Assembly: GCF_014647535.1 (NCBI RefSeq)
Contig: NZ_BMPJ01000001.1
Coordinates: 1 to 64,000, forward strand
Length of the DNA stretch: 64,000 bases
Direction: 5' to 3'
Source: Thermus composti
Lineage (GTDB): Bacteria; Deinococcota; Deinococci; Deinococcales; Thermaceae
The position numbers were made by a program, and so were the translations under genes. The notes beneath the pieces were generated by a model that saw nothing but the letters and a program-made list of their open reading frames with translations, was not told the DNA's origin and did no database searches. Each line of letters opens with the position of its first letter. The stretch's first letter is position 1. Below are positions 15,801-25,483 of this stretch, in pieces.

Positions 15801-18800
15801 GGAAGGGAGGGGGAGGTTTCGGGGCGGTTCCAGGGGGAAGGCCTCCAGGTGGCGGCGGAGGGGGAAGGGGTTTTCGCCGGGCTTCCCTTTTCCTTCCAGG
15901 GAGGCTATCGGGACAAGCCCTTCCTCGCCCTCCGCTACGCCGGGGGGGAGGTGGTTTGGGAGGGGGAGGGGGTGCGCCTGGCCCTGGAGGAGGTGGCCCC
16001 CTTGGCGGAGGCCTTGGGCGTGGACCTTTCCGGGCGGGTCCAGGGGCAGGTGGACCTGGAGGGCGGGGGGGAGGTCCTGGGGGAGGTTGCCCTTTCGGGG
16101 GAGCCCTTGAGCCTGGCCTATGGGGAAAAGCGCCTTCGCCTCTTCCTTCCCCGGCGGGGCCTGGGGCTTCTTTGGGACATTCCCAAAGAGAGGGTGGAGG
16201 GCCTTGGGGACCTCCAGGGCGGGGGCAGGCTCTCCTTTAGGGAAGTGGAGGCCACCTTCCGCTACCGGGGCCTCGAGGCCGCCCTCCAAGGCCCTTGGGA
16301 GGTCCTGGCCCTGGGGGTGCGCTACGGGGGGGTGGGGGAGACCGCCCTTGAGGCCACCCTGGACCTTCCCGCCCTCAAGGGGGAGGGGCGGCTCCGCCAC
16401 GCCTCGGCCTACGGGGAAGGGGCCTTGGACTTGCGCTGGGAAGGGGCCCGCTATTGGGGAGAGGGGCGCTTCCAAAGCCTCCTCTACCTCCGGCAGGAGG
16501 GGGCCCTCCGGCTGGAAGGGGAAGGCGGCCGGGCCCGCCTGGTCTGGGAGGCTCCCCTTTCCCTGGAGGCGACCTACGATAAGGGGCTTTCCTTGGCCCT
16601 CGAGGGGGAAGGGGAGGTGGCGGGGTTTGGGGTGCGGGCCGACCTCGCCTATGGGGAAAAGGGGTATAGGGGGTGGCTTCGGGCGGAAGGGCGGGGGCTT
16701 CGCCTCGAGGCCCTTGGGGAGGGTCCTTTGCGCCTTTCCTTGAGGGGGGAGGAGCTTCCCGGGGAGGTGGAGGGAGAGGCCACCCTGGAGGGGCTTCGCC
16801 TCCTGGGAAGCGCCCGCTACGGTTGGCGCCTCGGGGCGGCAAGCCTTGAGGCGGAGGCCCGCTTCCAATGGGACCTGGCCCAAAGGACCCTGGAGGTCCT
16901 GGGGGAGGGGGCCTTGGTGGGGGAAGGGGAGAGGGTTCCCTTCCGCTTCGCCCAGGAAGGCTTCTCCCTGGCGGGGCTTCGCCTATGGGGGGAAGCCCCG
17001 GGCTTCCGCTTGCGGTTGGAAGGGGAGAGGCTTTCCCTGGCCCTGGACAAGGACCTCACCCCCTTTGGCCTGCCCGCCCGGGCCAAGGCGGAGGCGGAAG
17101 GCCCCTGGCAGGGCCCCGTGGCCTTCCGCCTGGAGCGGCCGGAAGGGGCTGTGGCGGGAAAGCTTTGGCTTCTCCCCTTGCGGGCATCCTTCTCGGGGGA
17201 GGTCTACGGGGAGGCCTTGGCGGGGGCGTACGGGGCGGAGGGGCTTGTCCTTCGCTTTTTGGGGCCCAGGCTTTCCGGGGAGGCCCGCTATGGGGAGGGG
17301 CTTTCGGGGCGGCTTGCGGTGGCCTACGCCCTTTCCCTAGGGGCCCTGCGGGGGGAGGTGGACCTGGGGGCAGGGACCTTCCGCCTAAAGGGAGAAGGGG
17401 GGCTTACGGGGGAGGTGGAGGGGGGGTTTTGCCTGCCCAAGCCCTTTGGGGGGTGCTCGGGCCTCGAGGCCTCCCTGGCCGGGGCCCTGGCCTACGGGGA
17501 GGTGGGCCTGGAGGGGCGCTACCGCTACCGGGCCGAGGCGGGGTACCTGGGGGTTCTGAGCGGGGAGGGGCGGCTTGCCACCCCTTACGGGGGGGTGCGC
17601 CTCCTCGGGCGGGGGCTCGGGTTGGACCTGGCGGGCGAGGGGCTTCCCCTTTCCGGGAGGCTGGACCTTTCCCCCTTCCGCCTGGCCTACCGCTACCAGG
17701 GGGCCTTGCCCCAGGGCCTCGGGGTTTTGGAGGCGGAAGGCGTCTACCCCGGGGCCTGGCTTAAAGGGGTGTACCGGTACGGGGAGGTGGCCTTAGGCCT
17801 TAAGGGGCTTCCCGGCTTCCGGGTGGCCTTGGAAGGGGAGGGGCTTAGGGGGGAGGTGGGGCCGGAAGGGGTGAGGCTGGACCTGGAGGGCTTCGCCTAC
17901 GGGCCCTTGCGCCTAAAGGGGCAGGTGGCGGGCCCCTGGCGGGAGGTGGCCTTGGCCTTGGACCTGGAGGCCTTAGGCCGCAAGGCCCACCTAGAGGGCC
18001 GCTACGGGGAAGGGCGCCTAAGCCTGGATTTCTCCGGGGACCTTTCGGGCCAGGTGGCCTGGGACGGGGTTTGGCGGGGGGAGGTGGCCTTCCGGGAAGG
18101 GCGGCTTGCCCTTTCCGGCGAAAAGGCCCTGCCCCACCTGAAGGGAGAGGTCTTGGGGCAGGCGGTGGCCTTGGCCTGGCCCCACCTCCTTCTGGGGGGG
18201 CTTAGCCTGGACCTGGTGGAGCGCCGGGCGGAGGGGGAGGCCCGTCTGCCCGGAGGGGTGGAGGCCCTGGGGGAAGGGGAGGGGCTCGCCTTCGCCTACG
18301 AGGTGCCGGGGCTTGGCCTGCCCCTAAGGGCCCGCCTGGACCTGAAAACCCTTGCCCTGGAGCTCACGAGCCCGGAAGGGGAAGGGGCGCTCCGCTACGC
18401 GGAAGGAAGGGTTTCCGGGGCCTTGGCCCTGGGCCTTGGGGATGTGGCCCTGAGGCTTGGGGGGGAGGGGGAGCGGGTGGCCCTCTGGGGGGGTCATCCC
18501 GCCTCGCCCTGGTGGGTGGCGGGGGCGGGGGAGCTTGCGGGGTGGGTGGGCCTGGACGGGGCCTACCGCCTGGACTACCGGGCGGGGGCGCAGGCCTTAA
18601 GCCTGGAGGGGAGGCTCCTTTCCGCCCGCCTCTTGGCCCAAGGGCCCTACCTGCAAGGGGAGCTCACCTACCCCTCGGGAGGGTCGCTGGCCCTGGACCT
18701 GCCCCTCCCTCCCTTGGAGGCCCGCTTCCAAGGGCGCATCGGGGGGGAGGGCTACCGGGTGGAGGGGGTCTTGGCGGGCGGGGTGGGCCGGGTCCAGGTG

Positions 18801-20840
18801 AAGGGAAGCCTCCTGCCCCTTAAGGCCGAGCTCCTCTTGGAGGAGGCGGCCTTGGAGGACTTCGCGGGGCGCTATGCCCCATACCTGAAGGGCCGGGTCT
18901 CGGGGCGGCTTCTCCTGGAAGGGATGCGGGCCCAGGGGAGCCTCGAGGGGCGCATAGGGGTTGGGGAGGACGTCCTTCCCTTCGCCTTCACCGGGAGGGT
19001 GGGGCCCGGAAGCCTCCAGGGGGAGGGGCGCCTTGGGGAGAGTTCCTTTAGCGTGCGCCTGGCCTCGAGGCTTCTGGAACTTCGGGCCACCCCCAGGGGC
19101 TTCCCCCTTCACCTCCTCCTCGCCGCCGTGGCCGGACCCTTGGAAGGGGAGGCCTACTGGACGGGGGCGGTGCGGCTTCGCCTGCCCCTCGCCGACTGGC
19201 GGCAAGGGGAGGGGGTCTTGGTGGGGGAAAACCTGGTCTTCCGCGGGGGCGGGGACGAGCTTAAGGGGCGGGCCGCCTTCCGCTTTGCGGGGGGGCGGTT
19301 GAGCGTGGACTACCTCCGCCTTTCCGGCAAAGGGCTTTGGGAGGGCGGGGGGTACTGGAGCCCCGAGGGGAGCGACCTCTACCTCTCCCTAAAGGACACG
19401 GTCTTCACCCCCGTGCTCCAGGTGGTGCCCGCCCTCAAGCCCTACCGGCCCGAGGGCTCGGGGACCCTGGACTTGCGCCTTACCTCCCAAGGGTTCCAGG
19501 TGGGCTTCCGGGACTTCCGCTTCCGGCTTGGCCCCGTGGCGGGGTACCTCCCCCAGGGGCTTCTGGCCCTCAACGGGGGGGCTAGGGCGGAAGGGGAACT
19601 GACCCTCACCGCCCCCTTCCCCGGGCGGGCGAGGCTTGGCCTCGAGGGCACCCTCCAGGACTTCCGCCTCACCGCCAAGGGGGAGGTCTCCCTCCCCGGC
19701 CTCCAGGAGACCACCCCGGCGGAGGTGGCCTTCCGCTACCCCGCGGGCCTCACGGAGGTCCGCCTAGGGGGGCTGGAGGTCCAGGGGACCCTCTTCCCCT
19801 TGCGCCTTGCGGGGTACGGGCGGGTGAACCTTTCCTACCCCGGGCTTTACCTCCAGGAAGGCTTGTTGCAGGTGGAAAACTTCTTCCTCTACCAGGAGGG
19901 AGGAACCTACCACCTTACCGCCAGCGCCAAGATCCTCCAAGCCCGCCTGGCCCTCGCTTCCCGTCAGGGGGAAAAACGGGTCCAGGGGGCCGAGCAGGAG
20001 CCTATACCCTTGGTCTTTGAGGGGGTTCGCCTTTACGCCGAACGGGGGGTGTTGATCCAGGAAAGCCTGGCCCAAGGGGAGTTCCGCGGCGAGGTTTACC
20101 TAGGGGGCACCTACGCCGACCCCTTCCTTTCGGGGGAGGCCAGGCCGCTTTGGGGGAGCCTGCGGCTTTGGGACGTGCTCTTTTCCGTGGATCCGCAGGG
20201 AAGCTACCTCCGCTTTAGCCCCGACCGGGGAATCTTGCCGGAGTTCCATCTGAAGGCCTCCGGTGAGGCGCGGGGCCACACCCTCTATCTGGAGGCGGAA
20301 GGGCGTTTTGTTCGCGAGGATGGGCGGGTGAAGGTGGAGCTCAACCCCAGGTTCACCTCCGATCCCGAGCTCACGGAGCCCGAGATCTACGCCCTTTTGG
20401 CCCTGGGAAGCCCCGATCTTTCCCAGGTGGGGGAAACCCTTCCCCAGACGGCCCTGAACGCCGCTTTGGCAAACTTCATCCTGGGCCAGCTGGAGAAGGA
20501 ACTGGCCCAGGCCCTGGGGCTAGACCAGATCCAGATCTCTACCCCGGTGTTCCAGGGGGGGGCGCTGGAGGACACGCGGTTTTCCGTGGGGAAGTACCTG
20601 AACCCCAACGTCTTCCTAGGCTACGAGGTGGACCTCCGGGGAAGCCAGTCGGTCCACGCCCAATACCAGCGAGACGGACTTACCCTAAGCCTAGTCTCCC
20701 GGTTCCCCGTCGGGGAGAACGTGTACCAGAGCCTGGCGCTGGGCGTGGGCTACCAGCTTACCCCTCAGCTGGGGCTTTCCTTGGAGCTGGAGACCGGGGA
20801 GGCCCTGCGCTTTAGCGTGGGCGCCCTCTACCGGTGGTAG
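12852..20840 (+). CDS. giant TamB/DUF490-like AsmA-superfamily envelope protein
   Basis: The single 8-kb frame encodes about 2,662 residues, twice the 1,259 of E. coli TamB. It has an N-terminal membrane anchor ([20 protein letters not shown]), a body of roughly 2,200 residues of short amphipathic beta strands with recurring YGEG, RYGEG and TPYG motifs, and a C-terminal TamB domain from about residue 2,440 ([34 protein letters not shown]) ending in a barrel-like [13 protein letters not shown] and YRW. The family forms a hydrophobic groove bridging inner and outer membranes, proposed for phospholipid transport and outer-membrane protein assembly, working with an Omp85 partner. The bamA in this window is the obvious candidate partner. 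Start chosen from the -10 box. Confidence 0.85.
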   Translation: MRRLWPLGVFLFLLLLLSWPPLLQGVVERGFALAGFQGRVGAVRGNLLFGLSLEGVVLRGPGLALEAQRAVLRYDLLGLLRRELPLSLRLEGARLSPTWEALLPQRPGPPPALRFVFRSLVLKDTEVVLPRGKRLFLPSLRLALQGENPYRFLARLPGGSFQGEARALSPDLSAWEVGYRGEVRGLSFFYEGLKGGRLSGTWRVGPEGVFGENLVEGGVVELVGFTLREVRGPIRFQKDRVEAALTGVGLEGPLWARAEVDLGKERYRFTLEGRPKLPALARHYGLSLPVEGEGRLSLKGEGWDEVKVQGAFAGEGRLLGEPFRHRGTLSFDRVFGLEAEAEGRLFDRTYTLALDLLGGRYGVRYRDSRGSGLSLVGEGEAYRGEGQAAWPKPLEGLAKVAFSGKGSRWELRVESPKVALPLFKPLDLSGEVRGEGSRVQGRLGPLGLSGTWEALALTLAPTPLAVGRLEGEGRWLGGRLSAELRYASPYAAFPVRVLQGEKGFRFQSPYGEGSYQGGVLALRLRDLPIQALDALRLSGEARYGEGGLSGSLRLLGRYLEAEARLEGLGAEIRGRLATPLGDLSFAGAYDPSGLRLRAQGLSLVYREGVSLKGEARLGGFALRADLAYGEGFSGFAELKTPYGVEARLLGEGKRLGLALEGYVEGGGEVYPELRLSGRLLPPLPEGLALPPLAFTLDREALRMAGVGEVGLGGRFPFRLSLPFRYRGLEGHLQAEGDLEGGRVRLATPYGAVEGKGPWRALALEGEGSLPGLGPLRLGGAADLPALAYRGEVGLDRLGLTLGVFGQGKAFRLRGVGPGLRILGGYGEELSLLLQAEDWDLSPLGLPLKATGTWGDRGGRLRLVSPYGEAELRGEGLLSARVRFLGPYLEGEGALSPEGYALDLKGRYRAGGVEVQGEARGEGSWEALALAVRGEARLPYLGLLPFQGRIWGEKGVRYRLEGPVRLEGEGASYRGSFSVPVQVLGREGEVSGRFQGEGLQVAAEGEGVFAGLPFSFQGGYRDKPFLALRYAGGEVVWEGEGVRLALEEVAPLAEALGVDLSGRVQGQVDLEGGGEVLGEVALSGEPLSLAYGEKRLRLFLPRRGLGLLWDIPKERVEGLGDLQGGGRLSFREVEATFRYRGLEAALQGPWEVLALGVRYGGVGETALEATLDLPALKGEGRLRHASAYGEGALDLRWEGARYWGEGRFQSLLYLRQEGALRLEGEGGRARLVWEAPLSLEATYDKGLSLALEGEGEVAGFGVRADLAYGEKGYRGWLRAEGRGLRLEALGEGPLRLSLRGEELPGEVEGEATLEGLRLLGSARYGWRLGAASLEAEARFQWDLAQRTLEVLGEGALVGEGERVPFRFAQEGFSLAGLRLWGEAPGFRLRLEGERLSLALDKDLTPFGLPARAKAEAEGPWQGPVAFRLERPEGAVAGKLWLLPLRASFSGEVYGEALAGAYGAEGLVLRFLGPRLSGEARYGEGLSGRLAVAYALSLGALRGEVDLGAGTFRLKGEGGLTGEVEGGFCLPKPFGGCSGLEASLAGALAYGEVGLEGRYRYRAEAGYLGVLSGEGRLATPYGGVRLLGRGLGLDLAGEGLPLSGRLDLSPFRLAYRYQGALPQGLGVLEAEGVYPGAWLKGVYRYGEVALGLKGLPGFRVALEGEGLRGEVGPEGVRLDLEGFAYGPLRLKGQVAGPWREVALALDLEALGRKAHLEGRYGEGRLSLDFSGDLSGQVAWDGVWRGEVAFREGRLALSGEKALPHLKGEVLGQAVALAWPHLLLGGLSLDLVERRAEGEARLPGGVEALGEGEGLAFAYEVPGLGLPLRARLDLKTLALELTSPEGEGALRYAEGRVSGALALGLGDVALRLGGEGERVALWGGHPASPWWVAGAGELAGWVGLDGAYRLDYRAGAQALSLEGRLLSARLLAQGPYLQGELTYPSGGSLALDLPLPPLEARFQGRIGGEGYRVEGVLAGGVGRVQVKGSLLPLKAELLLEEAALEDFAGRYAPYLKGRVSGRLLLEGMRAQGSLEGRIGVGEDVLPFAFTGRVGPGSLQGEGRLGESSFSVRLASRLLELRATPRGFPLHLLLAAVAGPLEGEAYWTGAVRLRLPLADWRQGEGVLVGENLVFRGGGDELKGRAAFRFAGGRLSVDYLRLSGKGLWEGGGYWSPEGSDLYLSLKDTVFTPVLQVVPALKPYRPEGSGTLDLRLTSQGFQVGFRDFRFRLGPVAGYLPQGLLALNGGARAEGELTLTAPFPGRARLGLEGTLQDFRLTAKGEVSLPGLQETTPAEVAFRYPAGLTEVRLGGLEVQGTLFPLRLAGYGRVNLSYPGLYLQEGLLQVENFFLYQEGGTYHLTASAKILQARLALASRQGEKRVQGAEQEPIPLVFEGVRLYAERGVLIQESLAQGEFRGEVYLGGTYADPFLSGEARPLWGSLRLWDVLFSVDPQGSYLRFSPDRGILPEFHLKASGEARGHTLYLEAEGRFVREDGRVKVELNPRFTSDPELTEPEIYALLALGSPDLSQVGETLPQTALNAALANFILGQLEKELAQALGLDQIQISTPVFQGGALEDTRFSVGKYLNPNVFLGYEVDLRGSQSVHAQYQRDGLTLSLVSRFPVGENVYQSLALGVGYQLTPQLGLSLELETGEALRFSVGALYRW

Positions 20841-20841
20841 C

Positions 20842-21885
20842 ATGGCAGCCGGTATGCGCGCCTTGGCCAAGCTGGCCCCGGAAGCGGGCCTAACCCTGGT
20901 GGAGCGCCCCGGGCCCGAACCGGGCCCGGGGGAGATCCTGGTGCGGGTGGAGGCGGCCAGCATCTGCGGCACCGACCTCCACATCTGGAAGTGGGACGCC
21001 TGGGCGAGGGGAAGGATCCGCCCGCCCCTCGTCACGGGCCACGAGTTCAGCGGGGTGGTGGAGGCCGTGGGCCCCGGGGTGAAGCGCCCCCAGGTGGGGG
21101 ACCACGTGAGCCTGGAAAGCCACGTGGTCTGCCACGCCTGCCCCGCCTGCCGCACCGGGAACTACCACGTCTGCCTGCAGACGGAGATCCTAGGGGTGGA
21201 CCGGGACGGGGGGTTTGCCCAGTACGTGGTGGTGCCGGCGGAAAACGCCTGGGTGAACCCCAAGGACCTCCCCTTTGAGGTGGCGGCCATCCTGGAGCCT
21301 TTTGGCAACGCCGTGCACACGGTCTACGCGGGAAGCGGGGTCTCGGGGAAAAGCGTCCTCATCACGGGGGCGGGGCCCATTGGCCTCATGGCGGCCATGG
21401 TGGCCCGGGCGAGCGGGGCGGGGCCCATCGTGGTCTCCGACCCCAACCCCTACCGCCTGGCCTTCGCCAAGCCCTACGCCGACCGCCTGGTGAACCCCTT
21501 GGAGGAGGACCTCCTCGAGGTGGTTCGGAAGGTCACGGGAAGTGGGGTGGAGGTGCTTTTGGAGTTTTCCGGGAACGAAAGCGCCATCCACCAGGGCCTC
21601 ATGGCCCTGATCCCCGGGGGAGAGGCCAGGATCTTAGGCATCCCCTCGGACCCCATCCGCTTTGACCTGGCGGGGGAGCTCGTCATGCGGGGGATCACCG
21701 CCTACGGCATCGCCGGAAGGCGGCTTTGGCAGACCTGGATGCAGGGCACCGCCTTGGTCTACGCGGGCCGGGTGGACCTCACCTCCCTCATCACCCACCG
21801 CCTCCCCCTAAGCCGCTACCAGGAGGCCTTCCAGCTATTGGCCTCGGGCCAGGCGGTGAAGGTGATCCTGGACCCAAAGGCCTAA
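20842..21885 (+). CDS. tdh: L-threonine 3-dehydrogenase, zinc-dependent
   Basis: The 347-residue medium-chain dehydrogenase has CGTDLHIW and GHEFSGVV for the catalytic zinc, four cysteines ([15 protein letters not shown]) for the structural zinc, [12 protein letters not shown] for NAD, and EPFGNAVH typical of threonine dehydrogenases. It oxidises threonine to 2-amino-3-ketobutyrate. As I recall the T. thermophilus enzyme, it is 343 residues and begins MRALAKLAP, which would put the start at 20854; neither ATG has a clear ribosome site, so the four extra residues are uncertain. It follows the tamB-like stop after one base. No glycine C-acetyltransferase is adjacent. Confidence 0.92.
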   Translation: MAAGMRALAKLAPEAGLTLVERPGPEPGPGEILVRVEAASICGTDLHIWKWDAWARGRIRPPLVTGHEFSGVVEAVGPGVKRPQVGDHVSLESHVVCHACPACRTGNYHVCLQTEILGVDRDGGFAQYVVVPAENAWVNPKDLPFEVAAILEPFGNAVHTVYAGSGVSGKSVLITGAGPIGLMAAMVARASGAGPIVVSDPNPYRLAFAKPYADRLVNPLEEDLLEVVRKVTGSGVEVLLEFSGNESAIHQGLMALIPGGEARILGIPSDPIRFDLAGELVMRGITAYGIAGRRLWQTWMQGTALVYAGRVDLTSLITHRLPLSRYQEAFQLLASGQAVKVILDPKA

Positions 21886-21923
21886 GGGCCTTTGGGGTAG
21901 CCTCTCCCCTAAAGGGGGGAAGG

Positions 21924-22979
21924 ATGACGAGACGGCGTTTCCTCGCGGCCCTTTCCGCTTTGGCCCTGGCTCGAGGGCAAGGGCGGGTGGAGGAGGTGGT
22001 GGGGGGGCTTCAGGTCCCCTGGGCTTTGGCCTTTTTGCCGGACGGGGGGATCCTCGTCTCCGAGCGGGTGGGGAGGATCCAGCTTCTTAGGGGCGGGCGG
22101 CTTACCACCTACGCTGAGCTTCCCGTTTACCACCGGGGGGAGTCTGGGCTTTTGGGGCTTGCCCTCCACCCCCGTTTTCCCCAGGAGCCCTTCGTCTACG
22201 CCTACCGCACCGTGGAGGAGGGGGGCTTGAGGAACCAGGTGGTGCGCCTGAGGCACCAAGGGGAAAGGGGCGTTTGGGACCGGGTGGTCCTGGACGGGAT
22301 CCCCGCCCGGCCCCACGGCCTCCACTCGGGGGGCAGGATCGCCTTTGGGCCCGACGGGATGCTCTACGTGACCACGGGGGAGGTCTACGAGCGGGAGCTC
22401 GCCCAGGACCTCGCCTCCTTGGGCGGGAAGATCCTGAGGATCACCCCGGAAGGGGAGCCCGCCCCGGGAAACCCCTTCCTGGGGCGAAGGGGGGCGCGGC
22501 CCGAGGTCTACAGCCTGGGCCACCGGAACCCCCAGGGCCTCGCCTGGCATCCAGAGACGGGGGAGCTTTTCGCCAGCGAGCACGGGCCGAGCGGGGAGCA
22601 GGGCTTCGGCCACGACGAGGTGAACCTCATCGTCCCCGGCGGCAACTACGGCTGGCCCCGGGTGGTGGGCCGGGGGAACGACCCCCGCTACCAAGACCCC
22701 CTTTACTTCTGGCCCGAGGGCTTTCCCCCGGGAAATTTGGCTTTCTGGCGGGGGGCCCTTTACCTGGCGGGCCTTAGGGGGGAGCGCCTTTTGCGCCTTG
22801 TCCTGGCGGGGGGGAAGGGGAATTGGCGGGTTTCGCGGGTGGAGACGGCCCTTTCCGGCTACGGGCGCCTTCGGGAAGTCCAGGTGGGGCCGGACGGGGC
22901 CCTTTACGTCACCACCTCCAACCGGGACGGCCGGGGCCAGGTGCGCCCCAACGACGACAAGATCCTCCGCCTCCTATAG
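21924..22979 (+). CDS. secreted PQQ-type aldose sugar dehydrogenase-like protein
   Basis: The 351-residue protein is a six-bladed beta-propeller of the soluble glucose/sorbosone dehydrogenase family: GLQVPWALAFLPDG, ESGLLGLALHP, FVYAYRT, RPHGLHSGGRIAFGPDGMLYVTTG, SLGHRNPQGLAW, EHGPSG..GHDEVN and GGNYGWP, the last groups supplying PQQ and calcium ligands. MTRRRFLAALSALALA resembles a Tat-type signal with RRRFL. Family members oxidise aldoses with PQQ in the periplasm; substrate and whether this species makes PQQ are not visible. ATG 21924 is chosen because earlier in-frame codons lie inside tdh. A purine-rich GGGGGGAAGG precedes it. Confidence 0.85.
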   Translation: MTRRRFLAALSALALARGQGRVEEVVGGLQVPWALAFLPDGGILVSERVGRIQLLRGGRLTTYAELPVYHRGESGLLGLALHPRFPQEPFVYAYRTVEEGGLRNQVVRLRHQGERGVWDRVVLDGIPARPHGLHSGGRIAFGPDGMLYVTTGEVYERELAQDLASLGGKILRITPEGEPAPGNPFLGRRGARPEVYSLGHRNPQGLAWHPETGELFASEHGPSGEQGFGHDEVNLIVPGGNYGWPRVVGRGNDPRYQDPLYFWPEGFPPGNLAFWRGALYLAGLRGERLLRLVLAGGKGNWRVSRVETALSGYGRLREVQVGPDGALYVTTSNRDGRGQVRPNDDKILRLL

Positions 22980-22988
22980 GCTTAGGGC

Positions 22989-23981
22989 GTGGAACGGGTT
23001 TTGCCTTTCCGCTTTGACGAGGGGGAGGGGGTCTTCTGGCTTTTGGACCAGAGGCGGCTTCCCCTGGAGGAGGTCTGGGTCCCGGTGCGCACCGCCCGGG
23101 AGATGGCCGAGGCCATCCGGGCCATGGTGGTGCGGGGGGCGCCCGCCATCGGGGTTTCGGCGGCCTTCGGCATGGTCTTGGCCCACCTTGGGGGGGAAGA
23201 CCCTAAGGAGGCGGACCGACTCCTCCGGCAAAGCCGCCCCACGGCGGTAAACCTCTTTTACGCCCTGGACCGCATGCGCCCCCACTGGGGGGACCGGGAG
23301 GGAAGCCTTAGGGAGGCCAGGGCCCTATGGCGGGAGGTGGAGGAGACGGAAAAGGCCATCGCCCTCCACGGGGCCAGGGTCTTGAGGGGCCAGGTCCTCA
23401 CCCACTGCAACACCGGCCCCCTAGCCACCGGGGGGTACGGCACCGCCCTTGGGGCCATCGTGGAGGCCCACCGCCAGGGCCGAATAAGCCACGTCTGGGT
23501 GGACGAGACGCGGCCCTACCTGCAAGGGGCCCGCCTCACCGCCTACGAGCTGAAGAAGGCCGGGGTCCCCGCCACCCTCATCGCCGACAACATGGCGGGC
23601 TTCCTCATGGCCCAGGGCAAGGTGGACGCGGTCATCGTGGGGGTGGACCGCATGGCCCTAAACGGGGACTTTGCCAACAAGATCGGCACCTACGCCCTGG
23701 CGGTCCTGGCCCACCACCACGGGATCCCCTTCTACGCCGCCCTTCCCCTTTCCTCCGTGGACCCTAGGCTTAGGAGCGGGGAGGGGATCCCCATTGAGGA
23801 AAGGCCCCCGGAGGAGGTCCTGACGATCCGGGGCCTACGTCTAGCCCCAGAGGGCTTTCCCGCCTACCACCCGGCCTTTGACCTGACCCCCCACCGCTTC
23901 CTCACGGGGATCATCACGGAAAAGGGGGTGCTTTACCCGCCCTTTGACGAGGCGCTTCGGGATGCTTTGGGCCTGGCTTGA
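22989..23981 (+). CDS. mtnA: methylthioribose-1-phosphate isomerase
   Basis: The 330-residue protein belongs to the MtnA/eIF2B-alpha family. It has RGAPAIGVSAAFG, the catalytic Cys140 in LTHCNTGPLATGGYGTALG, DETRPYLQGARLTA, and the catalytic Asp220 in VGVDRMALNGDFANKIGTY. It converts 5-methylthioribose 1-phosphate to methylthioribulose 1-phosphate in methionine salvage, consistent with an MTA phosphorylase supplying substrate. Start is GTG 22989, nine bases after the sugar dehydrogenase stop. The 3' end overlaps comF by 20 bases. No other mtn genes are in the window. Confidence 0.9.
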   Translation: MERVLPFRFDEGEGVFWLLDQRRLPLEEVWVPVRTAREMAEAIRAMVVRGAPAIGVSAAFGMVLAHLGGEDPKEADRLLRQSRPTAVNLFYALDRMRPHWGDREGSLREARALWREVEETEKAIALHGARVLRGQVLTHCNTGPLATGGYGTALGAIVEAHRQGRISHVWVDETRPYLQGARLTAYELKKAGVPATLIADNMAGFLMAQGKVDAVIVGVDRMALNGDFANKIGTYALAVLAHHHGIPFYAALPLSSVDPRLRSGEGIPIEERPPEEVLTIRGLRLAPEGFPAYHPAFDLTPHRFLTGIITEKGVLYPPFDEALRDALGLA

Positions 23982-24576
23982 GGCGCTTCTAGGCCATGCC
24001 TGCCCGGGGTGCGGGGGGAGGCTGGACCGGCCCCTCCTCTGCGCCGCCTGCCGGATGGGCCTTCGGGCCAAGGCCTGGGGGGAGGTGGTCTACCTGGGCC
24101 CCTACGGCCAGGTGGGGGGGCTGGTGCGGGCCCTGAAGTACGGGCGGCGCTTGGGCCTCGCTCCCCTCCTCGCTTTTCCCCTGGCGGAGGCCGTCCGGGC
24201 CCAGGGGTGGGACCTAAAGGGGGTGACGGCGGTACCCACCCTGCTTCCCCGGCTTCTCCTTAGGGGGTACAACCCCCCCGAGGCCCTGGCCCAAGAGGTG
24301 GCCCGCCTCCTCGGCCTCCCCTACCGGCGGGTCCTAAGGCGGGTGCGCTACGCCCCAAGCCAGCCCACCCGGGGGCGGGCGAGGGGGCGGCTTCCTTCCG
24401 GGCTTTTCGCTCCCAGGCTTCGGGTGGAAGGGGCATGGCTTTTGGTGGACGACGTCCTGACCAGCGGGGCCACCTTCCTGCGGGCCAAGGAGGCCCTCCT
24501 CCGGGCGGGGGCAGCCCGGGTCTACGGGGCCTTCCTGGCGGTGCGCGACCCCGGGGCCTTGGGGCCCTACCGCTAG
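23962..24576 (+). CDS. comF: ComF-family phosphoribosyltransferase-like competence protein
   Basis: The 204-residue protein has the N-terminal zinc ribbon (CPGC and CAAC), LVRALKYGRR, VPTLLPRLLLRGYNPPEALA, and the PRPP-binding LLVDDVLTSGATF. ComFC/GntX-like proteins are required for natural transformation in many bacteria, probably acting on incoming single-stranded DNA in the cytoplasm. Thermus is naturally competent and the pilin/comZ operon is in this same window, though unlinked in transcription. The start at ATG 23962 overlaps mtnA; a TTG at 23944 is possible but has no support. Confidence 0.88.
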   Translation: MLWAWLEALLGHACPGCGGRLDRPLLCAACRMGLRAKAWGEVVYLGPYGQVGGLVRALKYGRRLGLAPLLAFPLAEAVRAQGWDLKGVTAVPTLLPRLLLRGYNPPEALAQEVARLLGLPYRRVLRRVRYAPSQPTRGRARGRLPSGLFAPRLRVEGAWLLVDDVLTSGATFLRAKEALLRAGAARVYGAFLAVRDPGALGPYR

Positions 24577-24628
24577 GGGGCACACTTTCCTTTTTCCCTT
24601 CCCCCTAGACTGGGGCAAGGAGGTTCCC

Positions 24629-25027
24629 ATGGGAAAGCTCCGCCGCCTTCAGGACCTCCTCCCCTACATACGGGAGGGCCGCTACCGCCTGGGCCCCCAC
24701 GTGGCCAAGCACATGCTCCAGGAAGGGTTCACCGAGCTGGACGTTCTCAGGGCCCTGGAGTGGGGCCGGGAGCTTTGCGTCTACCCCGAGGACCAAAGGA
24801 TGCTGGTCCTGGGCTACATGGTCTTCCCCCCGCGGCTAAAGCTTCCCCTGCACGTGGTTTTGGAGTACGCCAAGCCCCGGCACGTGGACATCGTCACCGC
24901 CTTCATCCCCAAGGAGCCCTATCGGGTCTACTCCAAAAGGCGGCTTGCCGCCATCCTCCGCTTTGACGGGGCCTTGGAGGAGGTGTGCTGGACGGGGCCC
25001 AAGGAGGCCCACCCCTTCCGGGGCTAA
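24629..25027 (+). CDS. DUF4258-like protein
   Basis: The 132-residue protein opens with a helical segment containing RYRLGPHVAKHMLQEGFTE and then strands YPEDQRMLVLGY and LPLHVVLEY, ending in DIVTAFIPKEP. This His-containing alpha/beta layout matches DUF4258, a small fold related to RelE/BrnT-like toxins, but no antitoxin partner is adjacent, so a toxin role is not supported. Unlike most neighbours it has a conventional leader: TAGACT at 24606-24611, AGGAGG at 24618-24623, ATG 24629. A 3' hairpin shared with fur follows. Confidence 0.6.
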   Translation: MGKLRRLQDLLPYIREGRYRLGPHVAKHMLQEGFTELDVLRALEWGRELCVYPEDQRMLVLGYMVFPPRLKLPLHVVLEYAKPRHVDIVTAFIPKEPYRVYSKRRLAAILRFDGALEEVCWTGPKEAHPFRG

Positions 25028-25060
25028 GGGGCCCCCACGGCGGCTTTTGCCGCGGTGGGG
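25028..25060. terminator. bidirectional 3' hairpin between DUF4258 gene and fur (family member 2)
   Basis: CCCCACGGCGGC (25033-25044), TTTT loop, GCCGCGGTGGGG (25049-25060), one internal mismatch, with the conserved GGGGCCCCC arm at 25028-25036. It lies between two convergent genes, directly after the first stop and three bases past the fur stop. Confidence 0.6.
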
Positions 25061-25063
25061 TGC

Positions 25064-25426
25064 TTAGGCGCACTCCGGGCAGCGGCCGTAGACCGTGACC
25101 TCGTGGCCCTCGGCCTGGAAACCGGGGGGGAGGTCGGCCTTTAGGCCGCAGCCGGAGAGCTCGTACACCCGGCCGCACCGGCGGCAGAGGAAGTGGTGGT
25201 GGTGGCCCTGGCCTGCGGGCTCGTACCGGGGAGGCTCCCCGGGGAGGGCCACGGCGGTCAGGAAGCCTTCCTCCACCAAGCCCTTTAGGGTGCGGTACAC
25301 GGTGGCCAGGCCCAGGGAGGGGACCTTCCTGCGGGCGAGGCTTAGCACCTCCTGGGGGGAGAGGGGGCGGCCGGCCTCCAAAAAGGCCTCCCGGATGGCC
25401 CGCCGTTGCTTGGTGGACCGCTCCAT
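25064..25426 (-). CDS. Fur-family metal-dependent transcriptional regulator
   Basis: The 120-residue protein has a winged helix (STKQRRAIREAFLEAGRPLSPQEVL, GLATVYRTLKGLVEEGFL) and a dimerisation half with GHHHHFLCRRCGRVYEL and a final CPEC. The two CxxC pairs (CRRC, CPEC) make the structural zinc site. The family includes Fur, Zur and PerR and I cannot tell them apart by sight; Zn or peroxide sensing is as likely as iron. TATCCT lies six bases before ATG 25426. It diverges from the YibE/F gene, and an imperfect palindrome lies between them. Confidence 0.88.
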   Translation of the reverse strand: MERSTKQRRAIREAFLEAGRPLSPQEVLSLARRKVPSLGLATVYRTLKGLVEEGFLTAVALPGEPPRYEPAGQGHHHHFLCRRCGRVYELSGCGLKADLPPGFQAEGHEVTVYGRCPECA

Positions 25427-25432
25427 GCCCTA

Positions 25433-25438
25433 AGGATA
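25433..25438 (-). promoter_or_regulatory. -10 box of fur-family gene (leaderless)
   Basis: TATCCT on the minus strand ends six bases before ATG 25426. Confidence 0.5.
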
Positions 25439-25443
25439 CCCCC

Positions 25444-25462
25444 ATGAGAACCTTTTTTCATC
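25444..25462. promoter_or_regulatory. candidate operator between fur-family gene and YibE/F gene
   Basis: An AT-rich imperfect palindrome, ATGAGAA and TTTTCAT separated by a short spacer, in otherwise GC-rich DNA. It lies between the two divergent -10 boxes, where a Fur-family dimer could control both genes. It does not match the E. coli Fur consensus. Confidence 0.3.
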
Positions 25463-25471
25463 TGGGCCCGG

Positions 25472-25477
25472 TAGAGT
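25472..25477 (+). promoter_or_regulatory. -10 box of YibE/F gene (leaderless)
   Basis: TAGAGT ends six bases before ATG 25484. Confidence 0.45.
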
Positions 25478-25483
25478 GGACCC

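Noticed and set aside
15315-16883. 522-codon open frame antisense to the tamB-like gene
   Set aside because: High GC and a repetitive Gly/Glu-rich sense gene produce stop-poor antisense frames. The product is Pro/Gly/Leu/Gln low-complexity with no domain, and there is no promoter or ribosome site.
21726-21923. N-terminal extension of the sugar dehydrogenase into tdh
   Set aside because: The extra 66 residues are the shifted frame of tdh. The real start gives a signal peptide and a ribosome site.
24629-25027. toxin of a toxin-antitoxin pair
   Set aside because: The DUF4258-like fold is toxin-related, but no small partner gene is adjacent and the gene stands alone.
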